A stretch of 64,000 nucleotides of DNA, from assembly GCF_030718845.1 (NCBI RefSeq), contig NZ_CP132191.1, positions 930,001-994,000 on the forward strand, in the 5' to 3' direction. Within the stretch, counting starts at the first letter, position 1. Each line of letters begins with the position of its first letter. This DNA is from Mycoplasma seminis. GTDB taxonomy: Bacteria; Bacillota_I; Bacilli_A; Mycoplasmatales; Metamycoplasmataceae. Below, piece by piece: positions 54,426 through 64,000 of the stretch. The notes under the pieces were generated by a model. It was not told where the DNA came from. It ran no database searches and worked only from the letters and a program-made list of their open reading frames with translations. The translations under genes and the position numbers were made by a program.

Positions 54426-55359
54426 TAATTTCCTTTTTGATTGTTTCAGTAGCTTTAACTAATAATGCTTGATTTCTTGCATCTCATTGAGTGTGTCCAG
54501 CCCCATCCACAAGGTTTAATTCAACATTTGTAAGTTCATTAGCTACTAATCAAGCTCCAATAGGACGGGTATCTATATCTTGACGTCCATGTACAATAAT
54601 AGTACGAATATCTCTAAATTTATCAATATTATCTAAGATATAGTTATCATTAGGGAAAAATGAATTGTGCATAAAATAATGTGATTCTAATAAAGCTATT
54701 TGGTAATCAGATTTAAAATTTGGATGTAATTTAGCTTTATTAATTGAAACAACTTCAGATTCTCAATTTGCAAATAAATCTGCTGCTTGTTTTCTTTTTT
54801 CTAAATCATCCCCAATTAATAAGTTGTAGTATTTTTCTAAAATACTATTACCTTTTTCATTTTCAACAAATTTCTTATATTTAGCAAAGTAATCTGGGTA
54901 AAATACATCAGCACCTTTTTCATATAAGAAATCAATATCTTCTTGTCGAGCTAAAAACACTCCACGTAAAATTAAAGCTTTAATGTTTTTTGCATATTTA
55001 ATTGCATAACACATTGCAAGCGTGCTTCCTCAAGAACCTCCAAGGATTACAACTTTGCCTAAATTCAGATGTTTACGTAATTTTTCCACATCTTCAACTA
55101 ATTCTTGAGTAGTATTATTTTTTAATTCACAATATGGTTTTGATTTACCCGCACCTCTTTGATCAAAAAGTACAATTTTATAAAACTTAGGATCAAAGAA
55201 TCTTCTACATTTAGCTGAAGTAGATCCTCCAGGACCACCATGGAAAAAGAATACAGCTTGCCCATTAGGGTTTCCGCTTACTTCGTAATATAAAGAGTGG
55301 ATATCATCAACTTGTAAATATCCTTTTTCATAAGGTTCAATATTAGAAAATAGTTTCAT
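54409..55359 (-). CDS. pip: proline iminopeptidase-like alpha/beta hydrolase
   Basis: 316 residues. Oxyanion motif [32 protein letters not shown], the nucleophile elbow GGSWGSTLA (Ser; Trp is UGA), Asp in [10 protein letters not shown] and His in [10 protein letters not shown]. This is the S33 peptidase pattern; it releases N-terminal proline from peptides. Upstream it overlaps pepP by 17 bp, so two proline-specific peptidases are coupled. Confidence 0.92.
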
Positions 55360-56404
55360 TGTTTTCTTCTTTTCTAGAGAACACGTAGTGTCCGTTTTCT
55401 GTAACTAAAACATCGTCTTCAATTCTAGCTCCACCAAGTCCTTCGATGTAAATTCCTGGTTCAACTGTAAGAATCATTCCAGGTTCTAAAATTCATTCAG
55501 ACATAGGTGAGATTGAAGGTCATTCGTGAACATCAATTCCAAGTCCATGTCCTGTTGAGTGAACAAAGTAATCTCCGTATCCTTTAGCTTTAATGTAATC
55601 ACGGCAAACCTTATCAACATCGCTAGCTTTCATTCCAGGTTTAACTGAAGCTCTTCCGGCAGCGGCTGCTTCTTTAACAATGTTTAAAATTTCAAGTGTT
55701 TTAGGGTTTTTAACTTTATCTTCTCCACCTAAAATTCATGTTCTTGTAATATCGGCTGTATATCCTTTGTATCTAGCACCAAAGTCAACTTTTAAAAGTT
55801 CACCTTCAACAAGTTTTTTATCTGTTGTGTGGTGGTGCGGTTCAGCTGATGATGATGCTGTAGCAACAATTTCATCAAACCCTTCTTTATCTCCACCGTG
55901 CATTTTAAGTAAGTAATTTAAGTAAGCTCCCGCTTCTTTTTCACTTACTCCAGGTTTAACTCATTGTTTAAATTCTTCTAAAGCTTCAAGAGAAATATCA
56001 ATTACTTTTTGCATAATCTTTAATTCTTCTTTGTCTTTAAGTACTCTAAGTTCTTGAGCATCAACTCAAACAATTTCTTCAGGGTTAACCATTTTTACAA
56101 TTCTATCTTGCACTTCTTTAGTTAAATAATTCTTTTCTAAAGCAATTTTTTTGTAACCTGCATTTTTGAATCATTCTGCGAGTGAATTTCCTTTAATTAA
56201 TACAACTTCTACGTTTTTAGCATTATTTCTAGCGTATTCGATGTATCTACCATCAACAAATAATGTTGCTTTATCTTTTTCAATAGCGATAAAACCATCA
56301 CTTGTTTGTACACCAGCGTATCATAATCTTGTTTGTGGAGCTTCTGAGATTAAAACATCTGCTCCTGTTTGTTCAAACATTTTATCTAATTTTGTTCTAT
56401 TCAT
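55343..56404 (-). CDS. pepP: Xaa-Pro aminopeptidase (M24B)
   Basis: 353 residues. N-terminal creatinase-type domain, then the metal-binding pita-bread fold: [20 protein letters not shown] (two Asp), [12 protein letters not shown] (His), [11 protein letters not shown] (Glu) and [12 protein letters not shown] (Glu). Removes an N-terminal residue preceding proline. AAAGGAG upstream of ATG 56404. First gene of the pepP-pip-orf153 unit. Confidence 0.94.
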
Positions 56405-56475
56405 TATGTCTCCTTTTAATTAGTTGTTTAAATTATATTACTAAGCAATATTATTTAACATATTTAAATAAAAAA

Positions 56476-56495
56476 TCCAGCAATAATTTGCTGGA
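56476..56495 (-). terminator. rpmG terminator
   Basis: TCCAGCAA and TTGCTGGA form an 8-bp stem with T5 after it on the minus strand, 17 bp after the rpmG stop. Confidence 0.8.
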
Positions 56496-56511
56496 ATTGA
56501 AATCAAAGAAA

Positions 56512-56664
56512 TTATTTCTTTTCTTTGTGGTTTGTGTGAGCATTACATTTTGAACAGTATTTTGAAAGTTCAACTTTTTCAGGATGGTTTTTCTTGTTCT
56601 TTTTAGAAATATAGTTTTCCATTTTACATTCTGTGCACACTAATGTATAACCTTCTCTAGCCAT
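56512..56664 (-). CDS. rpmG: 50S ribosomal protein L33
   Basis: 50 residues from [20 protein letters not shown], with the zinc-ribbon CTEC...CSKC. ATG 56664 has AAAGGAG; an upstream in-frame ATG without a site is rejected. Stand-alone gene. Confidence 0.93.
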   Translation of the reverse strand: MAREGYTLVCTECKMENYISKKNKKNHPEKVELSKYCSKCNAHTNHKEKK

Positions 56665-56846
56665 ATTTGCTCCTTTACTTTTTTTAATTGATATCAATAA
56701 AATCTTTATAAATTATAACAAAAAAATTAAAATTCAAACTTTTCAATTTTGTCTCAATTTTTTTGCAAAAAAATTCAAGATATGAAATTAAAAAAATTGT
56801 AGAATTATAAAAAATATAAGAAAATATCTAAAAAAGGAACATAAAT

Positions 56847-59377
56847 ATGAAGAAATCAATGTTTTTAGTTATCTCAACAGCCTCAGCAGTTGTATCAACT
56901 CCTTTATTATTAGCTTCATGCGAAAGCACTACTCAAAAACTCGTGAAGCAACCTAAAACAAATAAGCAACAAGTCTTAAAGCAAAAAACTTTAAATGAAT
57001 TATTTACTGAAGGTTTAAATTCAGTACATTTTGACTTACAAGATAATGACTTATTAAAACTTTACCCAAGTGAAATAAAGTACCAAAATTTAAAAATTAC
57101 TAAAAATTCAAGCAGTGATATTATTTTTCAATTTAGTGGTGATTTAATCCCCGATGATGTAAATGGTAATTTAAAAATAAATTTTTACTTTACTGCTAAA
57201 GATCCTAAAACTAGCAAGTGGATTAAATCAGAAGTTAAATCATTATCATTAAGTGGATTTAAAAATTTAAAAACAGTCGCACAAGAGCAACTTAATAAGC
57301 TTACATATAATTTTGAAGACCAAAATAATACTAGTTTACTTCCTAATGCAATTGTAAATAGAAATAAAGTGACTTTTTCTCCTTTAGAATCTGATAGATT
57401 ACATGTTGTAAGTCAGTTTGATGCAGATGATGAAAACGGAAATGTAACATTATCTTACAAATTAAGATCTTTTAATCCAAGTTATGAAACTCAAAGTATT
57501 TCTAAAACATTTAGTGGATTTAAAACAACTTTACAAGATCAAAGAGAAAAAGAACTTGTTAAAATGAATCAAATTTCAGCTAGCTTAAACAACATTTCTT
57601 TAAAAAGTTCAATTATTAAAAAGCAAACTAGACCTAGAAATATTACACTTGAAGATTTCAACTTACCTCAAAACGAATCATATAAGTTGAGTCTTAATTC
57701 AATTACGCCTAATGATGACAAAGGAAGCTTAGATGTAAGTTTTAAAGTAATTTCGAACAAATTTAACGATATTGTTTCGAATGATAAGACTATTACACTT
57801 ACAGGATTATTAACCACTGAAGAATACAATAAACAATCAGATGCAAGTTTTCTCAAAACTCTTAATGAATCTTTTGCAAGCTTTATTTATTCAGGCCTAG
57901 CTAAAAATACTACCCTTGCTTCTGAAACTTTAGATAATCAATACAGTGCCGAAAACAATAAAAACAAAGTAACAATTGTTTCATTAGATAAAAGTGATAT
58001 TTTAGGTAGAACTTTAATTACCTACACTATGAATGCAACTAATAGTGAAACAAATTCTGAATTAACTTCTGAAGCTAAAACATTTGAAATCGATGGTTTT
58101 ATAACACAAGGAAGTATTCAAGAACAACTTGATGAAAAACTTTCATTACTTTCAAGCCTAGAATTAAGCTCTATTGATAAACCTAACACACAGGCTTCTC
58201 ATGTAACTAAGCAAAATATTGTTTCATTAAGTGATAATAATTTTGATTTTATTATTAATTCATTAGAAGCAAATGATCAAGATGGAAGCTTACAAGTTTC
58301 TGTTAAATTTGTATCTAAAAAGAATTGACAACTACATTCAAATGATAAAACTATTACTATTGATGGATTTTTAACAAACGCTGAAATTATTCGTCGTTCT
58401 GATGCTGCATTTTTAAATGAATTAAACTCAAAACAAGTTTCATTTAATTTTACTGGTGAAAATAAAGATAACACTTTGCCTACAAATGCAACTGAAAAAG
58501 AAAAATATGCATCATCAATACAACCTGATGTTAATGTAGAAATTCTTAGGCTTATCCCTAATAATGACTTAGGACAAATTACAATTAAATATTCATTAAA
58601 TGCAGTTAATCCAGAAAGTAAAAACACTATTACTGTAAGTGAACCTAAAGAGGTTACTTTAAGTGGTTTTTTAACCACTGAAGCGCACAATATTCAGCAA
58701 GAAAACATACGCCTTAATTCATTGTTACAAAATGTAACTGTAGACTTAAATCCTAAATTCAATAAATCTCAAAATAAGGCTTCTAAATTAAATTCCATGG
58801 ATTTAATTTCAGCAAATCTAGCCGCAAACTCAAATGCTGTATTAAAATTCAACATTATTGGAGATGATGAAAATGGTGTGGCTACAATTGAATACTATTT
58901 AGTTTCAAATAGCGAAAAGTTAGTACTATCTCATAGTGATAAAAAAATAATTAATATTAGTGGATTTTACACTAGAGAACAAGAAAGATTAAATAAACTA
59001 ATTGATTCAATTAATACTTTTGATTCAAAAGATATTTCACTAGAACCATCAGTTTTTAATAAAGAAACATTTATGGGATATTATCAAGATAATAAATATG
59101 CTAGGGAAGTCACAAAACCAGATAAGCTAGATAACTTTATTAATCTTTCTATCGAAAACACGAAAATTATTATTGAATCAATTAAAATTCAAGAGGACCT
59201 TATAAATAATGATTTATTTAATTTAGAGATTAAATTTCATTTAAATAGTCTTAAATATAATAATACTGTTTCAAAAAGTAAGACAGTTGTTGTGAACGGT
59301 ATTGATTTAATTGCTCAAAAATATTTAGAAAATTATTACTTGCCTAAATTACAATCACTTAAATTTAAATCAGGATA
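56847..59377 (+). pseudogene. large repeat-type surface lipoprotein, 5' part (split by IS3 insertion)
   Basis: About 844 codons. A signal peptide with lipobox (MKKSMFLVISTASAVVSTPL then LLASC, Cys ~25) predicts a lipid-anchored surface protein. The mature part is built from degenerate ~100-residue repeats, about eight before the break, each ending in an SGF/DGF-type motif followed by a helix (e.g. TLSGFLTTEAHNIQQ, TIDGFLTNAEIIRR). They resemble the Lipoprotein-17 repeats of variable mycoplasma surface proteins. The frame is cut within repeat nine at 59377 by the IS. Confidence 0.8.
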
Positions 59378-59488
59378 TGTAGTGAACCCCAAAATTTGTA
59401 CCTTCATTCAATAACGGGTGCAAATGTATATGAAAAAACAAATGATTATTCAAAATATGTTTGAATTTAAGGAATTTAAACTCAAATT

Positions 59489-59947
59489 ATGTGAATTCAT
59501 AAAAAGCGTAAACTGAAAAATCCCATGATTTATTATTATGTGAATTACTATTTAAAATCAAAAACAATTGATGATTATTTACATTCTGTTTCGATTAAAG
59601 ATTATGATGAATGAGTTATTGATGAAGAAATCGATAAGATTATTCATCATGAAAAAACAATTTTTCAATCTTGTGTAGATTTGAATTTATCAACTCATAT
59701 TAGTATTGCAATGAAAGTTGTTGCTAAAAAGAAAAATTACTATAATTTAATTATGAGTAAAGAAAACAAAAACAAAGAAAAAACAATCGACTTAGAATAT
59801 GTTAAAAGTTTAGAAAGAAAAATTGAACTTCTAGAAGCTGAAAAAGCATATTTCGCAACTTTAGATAGGATAGTTCAAAGCCAACTGAAGCAACCGTCAA
59901 AGAAAAAGCGCAAGCAATCTTTGAAAATAAAGAAAAATTCAAATTAG
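59489..59947 (+). CDS. IS3-family OrfA
   Basis: 152 residues, intact with UGA as Trp, from ATG 59489 (MWIHKKRKLKNPMIYYYVNYYL). It has a helix-turn-helix-like stretch (TIDDYLHSVSIKDYDEWVIDEE) and a C-terminal leucine-zipper-like coiled coil (DLEYVKSLERKIELLEAEKAYF), typical of IS3 OrfA. orfB follows in the -1 frame with overlap, consistent with programmed frameshifting. Confidence 0.7.
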
Positions 59948-60763
59948 TTGATTTATTTGCTGCTTCGCAAATAAGAAAATCTCATTATTACTATTGAGAA
60001 AAACATTTTTTAACTCCTATTGATAAGGATTTTGAATTAAAAGAAACAATTCAAAAGATATTTGAAGAAAGTAACAAAACTTATGGTTACAGAAGAATCA
60101 CTATGGAATTACACAACAGAAGTATTAATGTAAATCATAAAAAGGTTCTAAAACTAATGAAATTACTTAATTTAGTCGTTTATAGAAGAAAACATAAGAA
60201 ATATTCATCTTACAAAGGACAAATAGGACCGATTGCAGATAATTTAATCCAAAGAAATTTCATAAGCAAGAAACCTTTAGAAAAGCTTTTTACAGATATC
60301 ACAGAATTTAAACTTTTTGATGATTTAAAGGTTTATTTATCTTTAGTAGTAGATGGATTTAATGGTGAAATTTTATCAGCCGCCGTTTCATTGAGTCCTA
60401 ATTTACAATTAATAAAAGATACTTTTGAACCATTAATTAAAAGCAGAAATTTAAGTGGTTGCATAATTCATTCAGACCAAGGCTGACATTATCAACATAA
60501 ATATTTTGTTAACTTATTAAAAGCTAACAATATTATCCAAAGTATGTCAAGAAAAGGAAATAGTCCGGATAATGGATTAGTTGAAATCCTTATTTGGAAC
60601 AATAAAATTGGAATTCTTTTACCCAAACAAAAACAATTTCACAGATCTTAATAATTTTGTGGAAAAATTATTTGACTATCTTGACTTTTATAACAATAAA
60701 AGAATTAAAATTAGATTGAAAGGAAAAACCCAATTGAGTACAGAAAAGATTTTGAAAATCTAA
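59866..60763 (+). pseudogene. IS3-family OrfB transposase, inactivated by a 1-base insertion
   Basis: The HTH_21-type part (KFKLVDLFAASQIRKSHYYYW, TYGYRRITMELHNR) and the integrase core are present: Asp in KLFTDITEFKLF, Asp in IIHSDQGWHYQ, and after SRKGNSPDNGLVE the frame shifts. One extra A at about 60584-60586 moves the catalytic Glu context (SLFGTIKLEFFYPN) to another frame that runs to TAA 60763. Without the extra base OrfB would be intact. Confidence 0.8.
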
Positions 60764-60792
60764 TGGTACAAAATTAGGGGTTCAGTACAATA

Positions 60793-62365
60793 TACTGAAT
60801 TAAAATATCAAATAATACCAAGTATTATGCAAAAATATGATTTACAAGATGTATTCACACCCACAAGTAAATCAGGCGGCATTTTCAGTTTTCTTGATAC
60901 AGAAATCGCAAGAAAAAATGATACATTTGTTTTAAAATCTTTCGATGATAAAAAAGGTAAATTAATCGTTACTCTTACAGCTCATATTAAAAATTTCAGT
61001 GCTCAAAGAGATTTTGAAATCAAATTTTTAACTCTTGATGAACTCAATAAAATAAATGAGGAAAAGCAAAATGAAACTAATAGATTAAATAAATTATTAG
61101 CATCTGATCTTTTTGATATTTTTGAGTTCAAAAGAGATATTGGATACTCTGATTTTAATAATATTAAAGAGAGAGATATTGCTAATAAAGTTTTAACAAG
61201 CGAGAATGTAAAAATTATTTTAACTCCTAATTCATTCAAAAAGAACTTTTCTAACAACTCTATTGAATTCACATATAAATTACAAAGTACTATTGATAAA
61301 TTTAGCACAATGACATCAACTAATACAAGAACAATAACCTTTGATAAGTTTTTAGACCCAACAAAATTCATCCCTTATGATATTGTCACAAAAGAATCAG
61401 TTTTAAATTATTTAAATGATAAAACAAATGATTACAATAAAACACTTGTTAATAATGCAATTCCTGAAAAATACAGACAAAAATTTAATGACACAATAAA
61501 AACGAAAATCTTCACCGAAATAATGGAAAGTCAAGCTTCTTGAAATAAAGATGTGGTTAAGAAATATTACCAAAATGTAAACGGAGCAGCTTCTGAATCT
61601 GAAATAGAAAAACTTTATGTTTATTTAGAAAATACTGTTAAAGATTTTATTGATAATATAACTACTATTTTTGGAGCAGGTCTTAAGGGTCCTGAGTTAA
61701 GTGCTTGAGATATAATAGAATATGGAAGAAGAACAGCCAGAGGTACGTATCTTGAATCTGTATTCATGGAATTCTTTGGAAATGTCTTAAAAAATGAGAA
61801 TATATTCTTGAATCCTATTTATAACTTTATTTCATCATGAAAAAGTGATTTATTCAGCAATAATAATCAATTCGAACAATTAAAAAATGATGCGAAGAAA
61901 CTTATAACTAATCATTTAGAGATGATCTGCGATTTTCACATAAACACCGTCCATTGAAGATATCTTGTTGATGGAGGACATCCAAAAGATAAGGATAAAT
62001 TAGATAGAAATAATGCTGTGTTCAAATGACCACACGGAGGAAGAAAATATTTATTTGGTGGAGGTGGTTGAGAAGATATATTTAACAATGATAGACACTA
62101 TAAAACTTTACTTCCACAAATAGAAGAATTAGCTAATAAATATGAACTATCACCAGAACAAAAATATTCATTGAAAAGGATTATAACTGAATCTGTAGAA
62201 ACTTTTTATTCATTTATTGATACATATCAAAAAGGCTTTTTACATACAGTTAGATTGGTAACTTTATCAAATTATTTACTAAATATTCAAAATAAAAGTC
62301 ACCTTTGGTGACTATTTTTGTTCAAGCATTATAGGACTAGAATGTTGCTGCATAAATTCATGTAA
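60793..62365 (+). pseudogene. large surface lipoprotein, 3' part
   Basis: Continues the frame of the gene at 56847 after the IS (YTELKYQIIPSIMQKYDLQD...). It holds the rest of repeat nine and a tenth repeat (to ITFDKFLDPT), then a unique ~230-residue C-terminal domain with Trp-rich and Gly-rich stretches (WPHGGRKYLFGGGGWED) and helices. No signal peptide or start remains, so it cannot be surface-exposed by itself. The frame runs through a terminator-like hairpin (62297-62313) before TAA 62363-62365, so the original end may have been altered. Confidence 0.7.
62297..62313. terminator. Bidirectional terminator hairpin
   Basis: AGTCACC and GGTGACT form a perfect 7-bp stem with a TTT loop, with T5 on the plus side and TTTTATTTT on the minus side. 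It probably ended the lipoprotein gene and the convergent minus-strand remnant. Confidence 0.7.
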
Positions 62366-62454
62366 ATCAATAATTTCTTTACTGATTACATCTAGTTTCA
62401 ATGGTTCATAGTATTTAATCATACTCCTGAGTTTCGGAGTTTTAGTTCAAAAAA
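62316..62454 (-). pseudogene. C-terminal fragment of an unidentified minus-strand gene
   Basis: An open frame of ~45 codons on the minus strand ending in TAG (MIKYYEPLKLDVISKEIIDL, then HEFMQQHSSPIMLEQK), directly before the terminator hairpin. It has no ribosome-binding site or start and is cut off on its 5' side, near the IS1634-type element. Its family was not recognised. Confidence 0.3.
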
Positions 62455-62481
62455 TCTGTAAAAATTCAAATTAATTAAGAT

Positions 62482-62502
62482 TCATATATCTACGATATAT
62501 GG
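62482..62502 (+). terminator. Hairpin upstream of IS1634-type transposase
   Basis: CATATATC and GATATATG form an 8-bp stem with a 3-nt loop, followed by GGATTTTT. It may stop transcription entering the IS from outside. Confidence 0.5.
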
Positions 62503-62540
62503 ATTTTTAATTTACTTCTAAAAAAGTCCTTTTATTTACT

Positions 62541-62568
62541 TGTATTACTTGTATAAAATGGTATAATA
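62541..62568 (+). promoter_or_regulatory. IS1634-type transposase promoter
   Basis: TTGTAT (-35-like) and TATAAT about 16 bp apart. The -10 box ends ~6 bp before the ATG, so the transposase mRNA is probably leaderless. Confidence 0.55.
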
Positions 62569-62573
62569 TAGAC

Positions 62574-64000
62574 ATGAAAAATAAGTTTATAGTTATCAAA
62601 CACAAAAGAAAAGATTACACATATATTTCTATTGCAACATCAAATGGTTATGGAAAAGGATATGGTAACCAAGTTGGTATTGGTAGATTAGAAAAATTAG
62701 AAGAGCTATCATCAGATCCGATAAATGTAATAAAAAATGTTTGTGAAACATTATCAATTACTGAATTCAAAAGAAAAAATCAAGCAAAGTATTATGTTTG
62801 CATTAAATTCTTCAAAACAGAAGTTTACAATGTAAACTATGGGATAAATATCCTTTATGATTTGATTAATAAATTTGAAATATTTGATGCACTCCCAAAA
62901 ACAAGACATAAAGAGCTTAATAAAATTCTAAAATACACAATTGCAAGCAGAATAATTGATGCAAATAGTTATATTTCAATACATAAAAATAAGTATAAAT
63001 ATGAAGATGCTCCAAACACTAGCAAAGATAGTTATTATGCCTTATTAAATCTTATCTATGATAATAAAGAAAACTTATTAAAAAGAATTAACGAAAAAGT
63101 TATTAAAAATACATCAAGAAAAGTTGAACTAGTTTTCTATGATTTAACAACTATGTATTTTGAAAGTTTTTCACGTTTAGGTCTTAGACATAGTGGTTAT
63201 TCAAAAGATGGAAAATTTAAAGAAGACCAAGTTGTTGTCGGTATGGCTACAGATGAAAATGGTATTCCCATTCATATCGAAACCTTTAAAGGAAATACTG
63301 CAAATTCTAAAACTTTCATTCCTTTTGTATTAGAAATGAGCAAAATTTATGAAATAAAAAATGTAACAATAATTGCTGATAAAGGTATGTCTACATCAAG
63401 TAACATAAGATTTTTAGAACAAAAAGGGATAAATTACATAATTTCTTATCGTTTAAAATCGGGTGCAAAATCATTTAAAGATTTTGTTTTAGATGAAAGT
63501 AACTATGTAGGTAATGAAAACTTTAAACACAAAGAAGAAACAATTGTTTCTCTATACAATAAAAAACGTCCTAATGGAAAATTAAGACGTAGAATAGTTA
63601 CATTTAGCAAAAAAAGAGCTTTAAAAGATAAAGCTGATAGACAAAACTTAATTGATAATTTTAATAAATTGAAAAACAAAAATGGATTAGTTGAAACCGG
63701 TAAATTAACTGGTGGAAAGAAATACAAATTCTTCAAAAAAGTAGGTAAAGCTTTTTATGAATTAGACTATAAAAAGGTTCAAGAAGATAGTCAATTTGAC
63801 GGTTATTATATTTATGAAACTTCGAGAATGGATTTAACGTCTGAAGAAATTGTTGAAATTTATGCAAAACAATGACAAATTGAAGAAAACTTCAGAACAA
63901 TGAAATCATCATTACAAGTTAGACCTATGTATGTTTGAACAGATAAACATATTGAAGCACATATTTTATTATGTTTTATGTCTCTTGTTATCATGAAATT
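62574..64000 (+). CDS. IS1634-family transposase (3' end outside window)
   Basis: At least 475 residues, still open at the window end, with UGA Trp codons near 63873 and 63939. IS4-superfamily DDE pattern: Asp in LVFYDLTTMYFESFS, Asp in VTIIADKGMSTSSNI, and the YREK-like Glu in AKQWQIEENFRTMKSS. The N-terminal YGNQVGIGRLEKLEEL part is typical of IS1634 transposases. No frameshift was seen. Confidence 0.88.

Larger units (their letters stand above)
59375..60792. mobile_element. IS3-family element inserted in the lipoprotein gene (59378-60789 plus 3-bp duplications)
   Basis: The ends read TGTAGTGAACCCC and, inverted, TGTACTGAACCCC, followed by matching AATTT(T)GTACC. The 3-bp sequence ATA flanks both sides (59375-59377 and 60790-60792). 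Removing the element and one ATA restores the lipoprotein frame exactly. The element is 1412 bp and encodes orfA and orfB on the plus strand. Confidence 0.88.

Overview
The window is a chromosomal segment of a mycoplasma (class Mollicutes). UGA must be read as tryptophan (translation table 4): many conserved genes (rplB, rplE, rpsC, pyk, secY, polC, gadB, pip and others) are intact only if UGA is sense, and the S14 C-terminus ends in a UGA-encoded Trp. The DNA is AT-rich, rpmD (L30) is absent between rpsE and rplO, the rRNA operon has no spacer tRNA and no linked 5S gene, and 23S position 2057 is A. The gene order and rRNA suggest a Mycoplasmopsis-like (M. hominis / M. synoviae type) species; the exact species cannot be fixed by eye.

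Layout. 1-1050: an IS30-family transposase remnant and a 386-bp non-autonomous element behind rplO. 1053-10338 (minus): the S10/spc ribosomal operon rpsJ to rplO. 10544-12609 (minus): trxA and a catalytically degenerate RNase J paralogue. 12727-14425: an IS1202/ISNCY-type element with a 38-bp target duplication. 14497-19522 (minus): pyk, a 413-aa membrane-anchored protein, engB, coaD, ackA. 19757-25113 (minus): secY-adk-map-infA-rpmJ-rpsM-rpsK-rpoA-rplQ, which normally follows rplO but here lies upstream of the S10 cluster. 25243-29902 (minus): 23S and 16S rRNA. 30058-35011: recA and tuf, separated by an IS3-family element that itself carries an IS256-family insertion. 35207-41549 (minus): cdsA-polC and coaX. 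41613-46971: licA-like kinase (+), tyrS and ytpR-like gene (-), then degV-tsaE-tsaB-tsaD (+). 47047-51317 (minus): gadC-glsA-gadB, a glutamine/glutamate/GABA acid-resistance module, preceded by a LacI-family regulator. 52655-56664 (minus): deoB, a small membrane protein, a proline iminopeptidase-like hydrolase, pepP and rpmG. 56847-62365 (+): a very large repeat-type surface lipoprotein gene split by an IS3-family element. 62574-64000 (+): an IS1634-family transposase running off the window.

Functionally the window joins the core translation machinery (r-proteins, RNA polymerase alpha, rRNA, EF-Tu, IF-1, the t6A enzymes TsaB/D/E, TyrRS), replication/repair (PolC, RecA), ATP-yielding steps (Pyk, AckA), and CoA and phospholipid synthesis (CoaX, CoaD, CdsA). 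The accessory interest lies in the gad module with possible operator dyads, the two related long-target-duplication elements that both sit just behind terminators, and IS-driven disruption of a surface lipoprotein.
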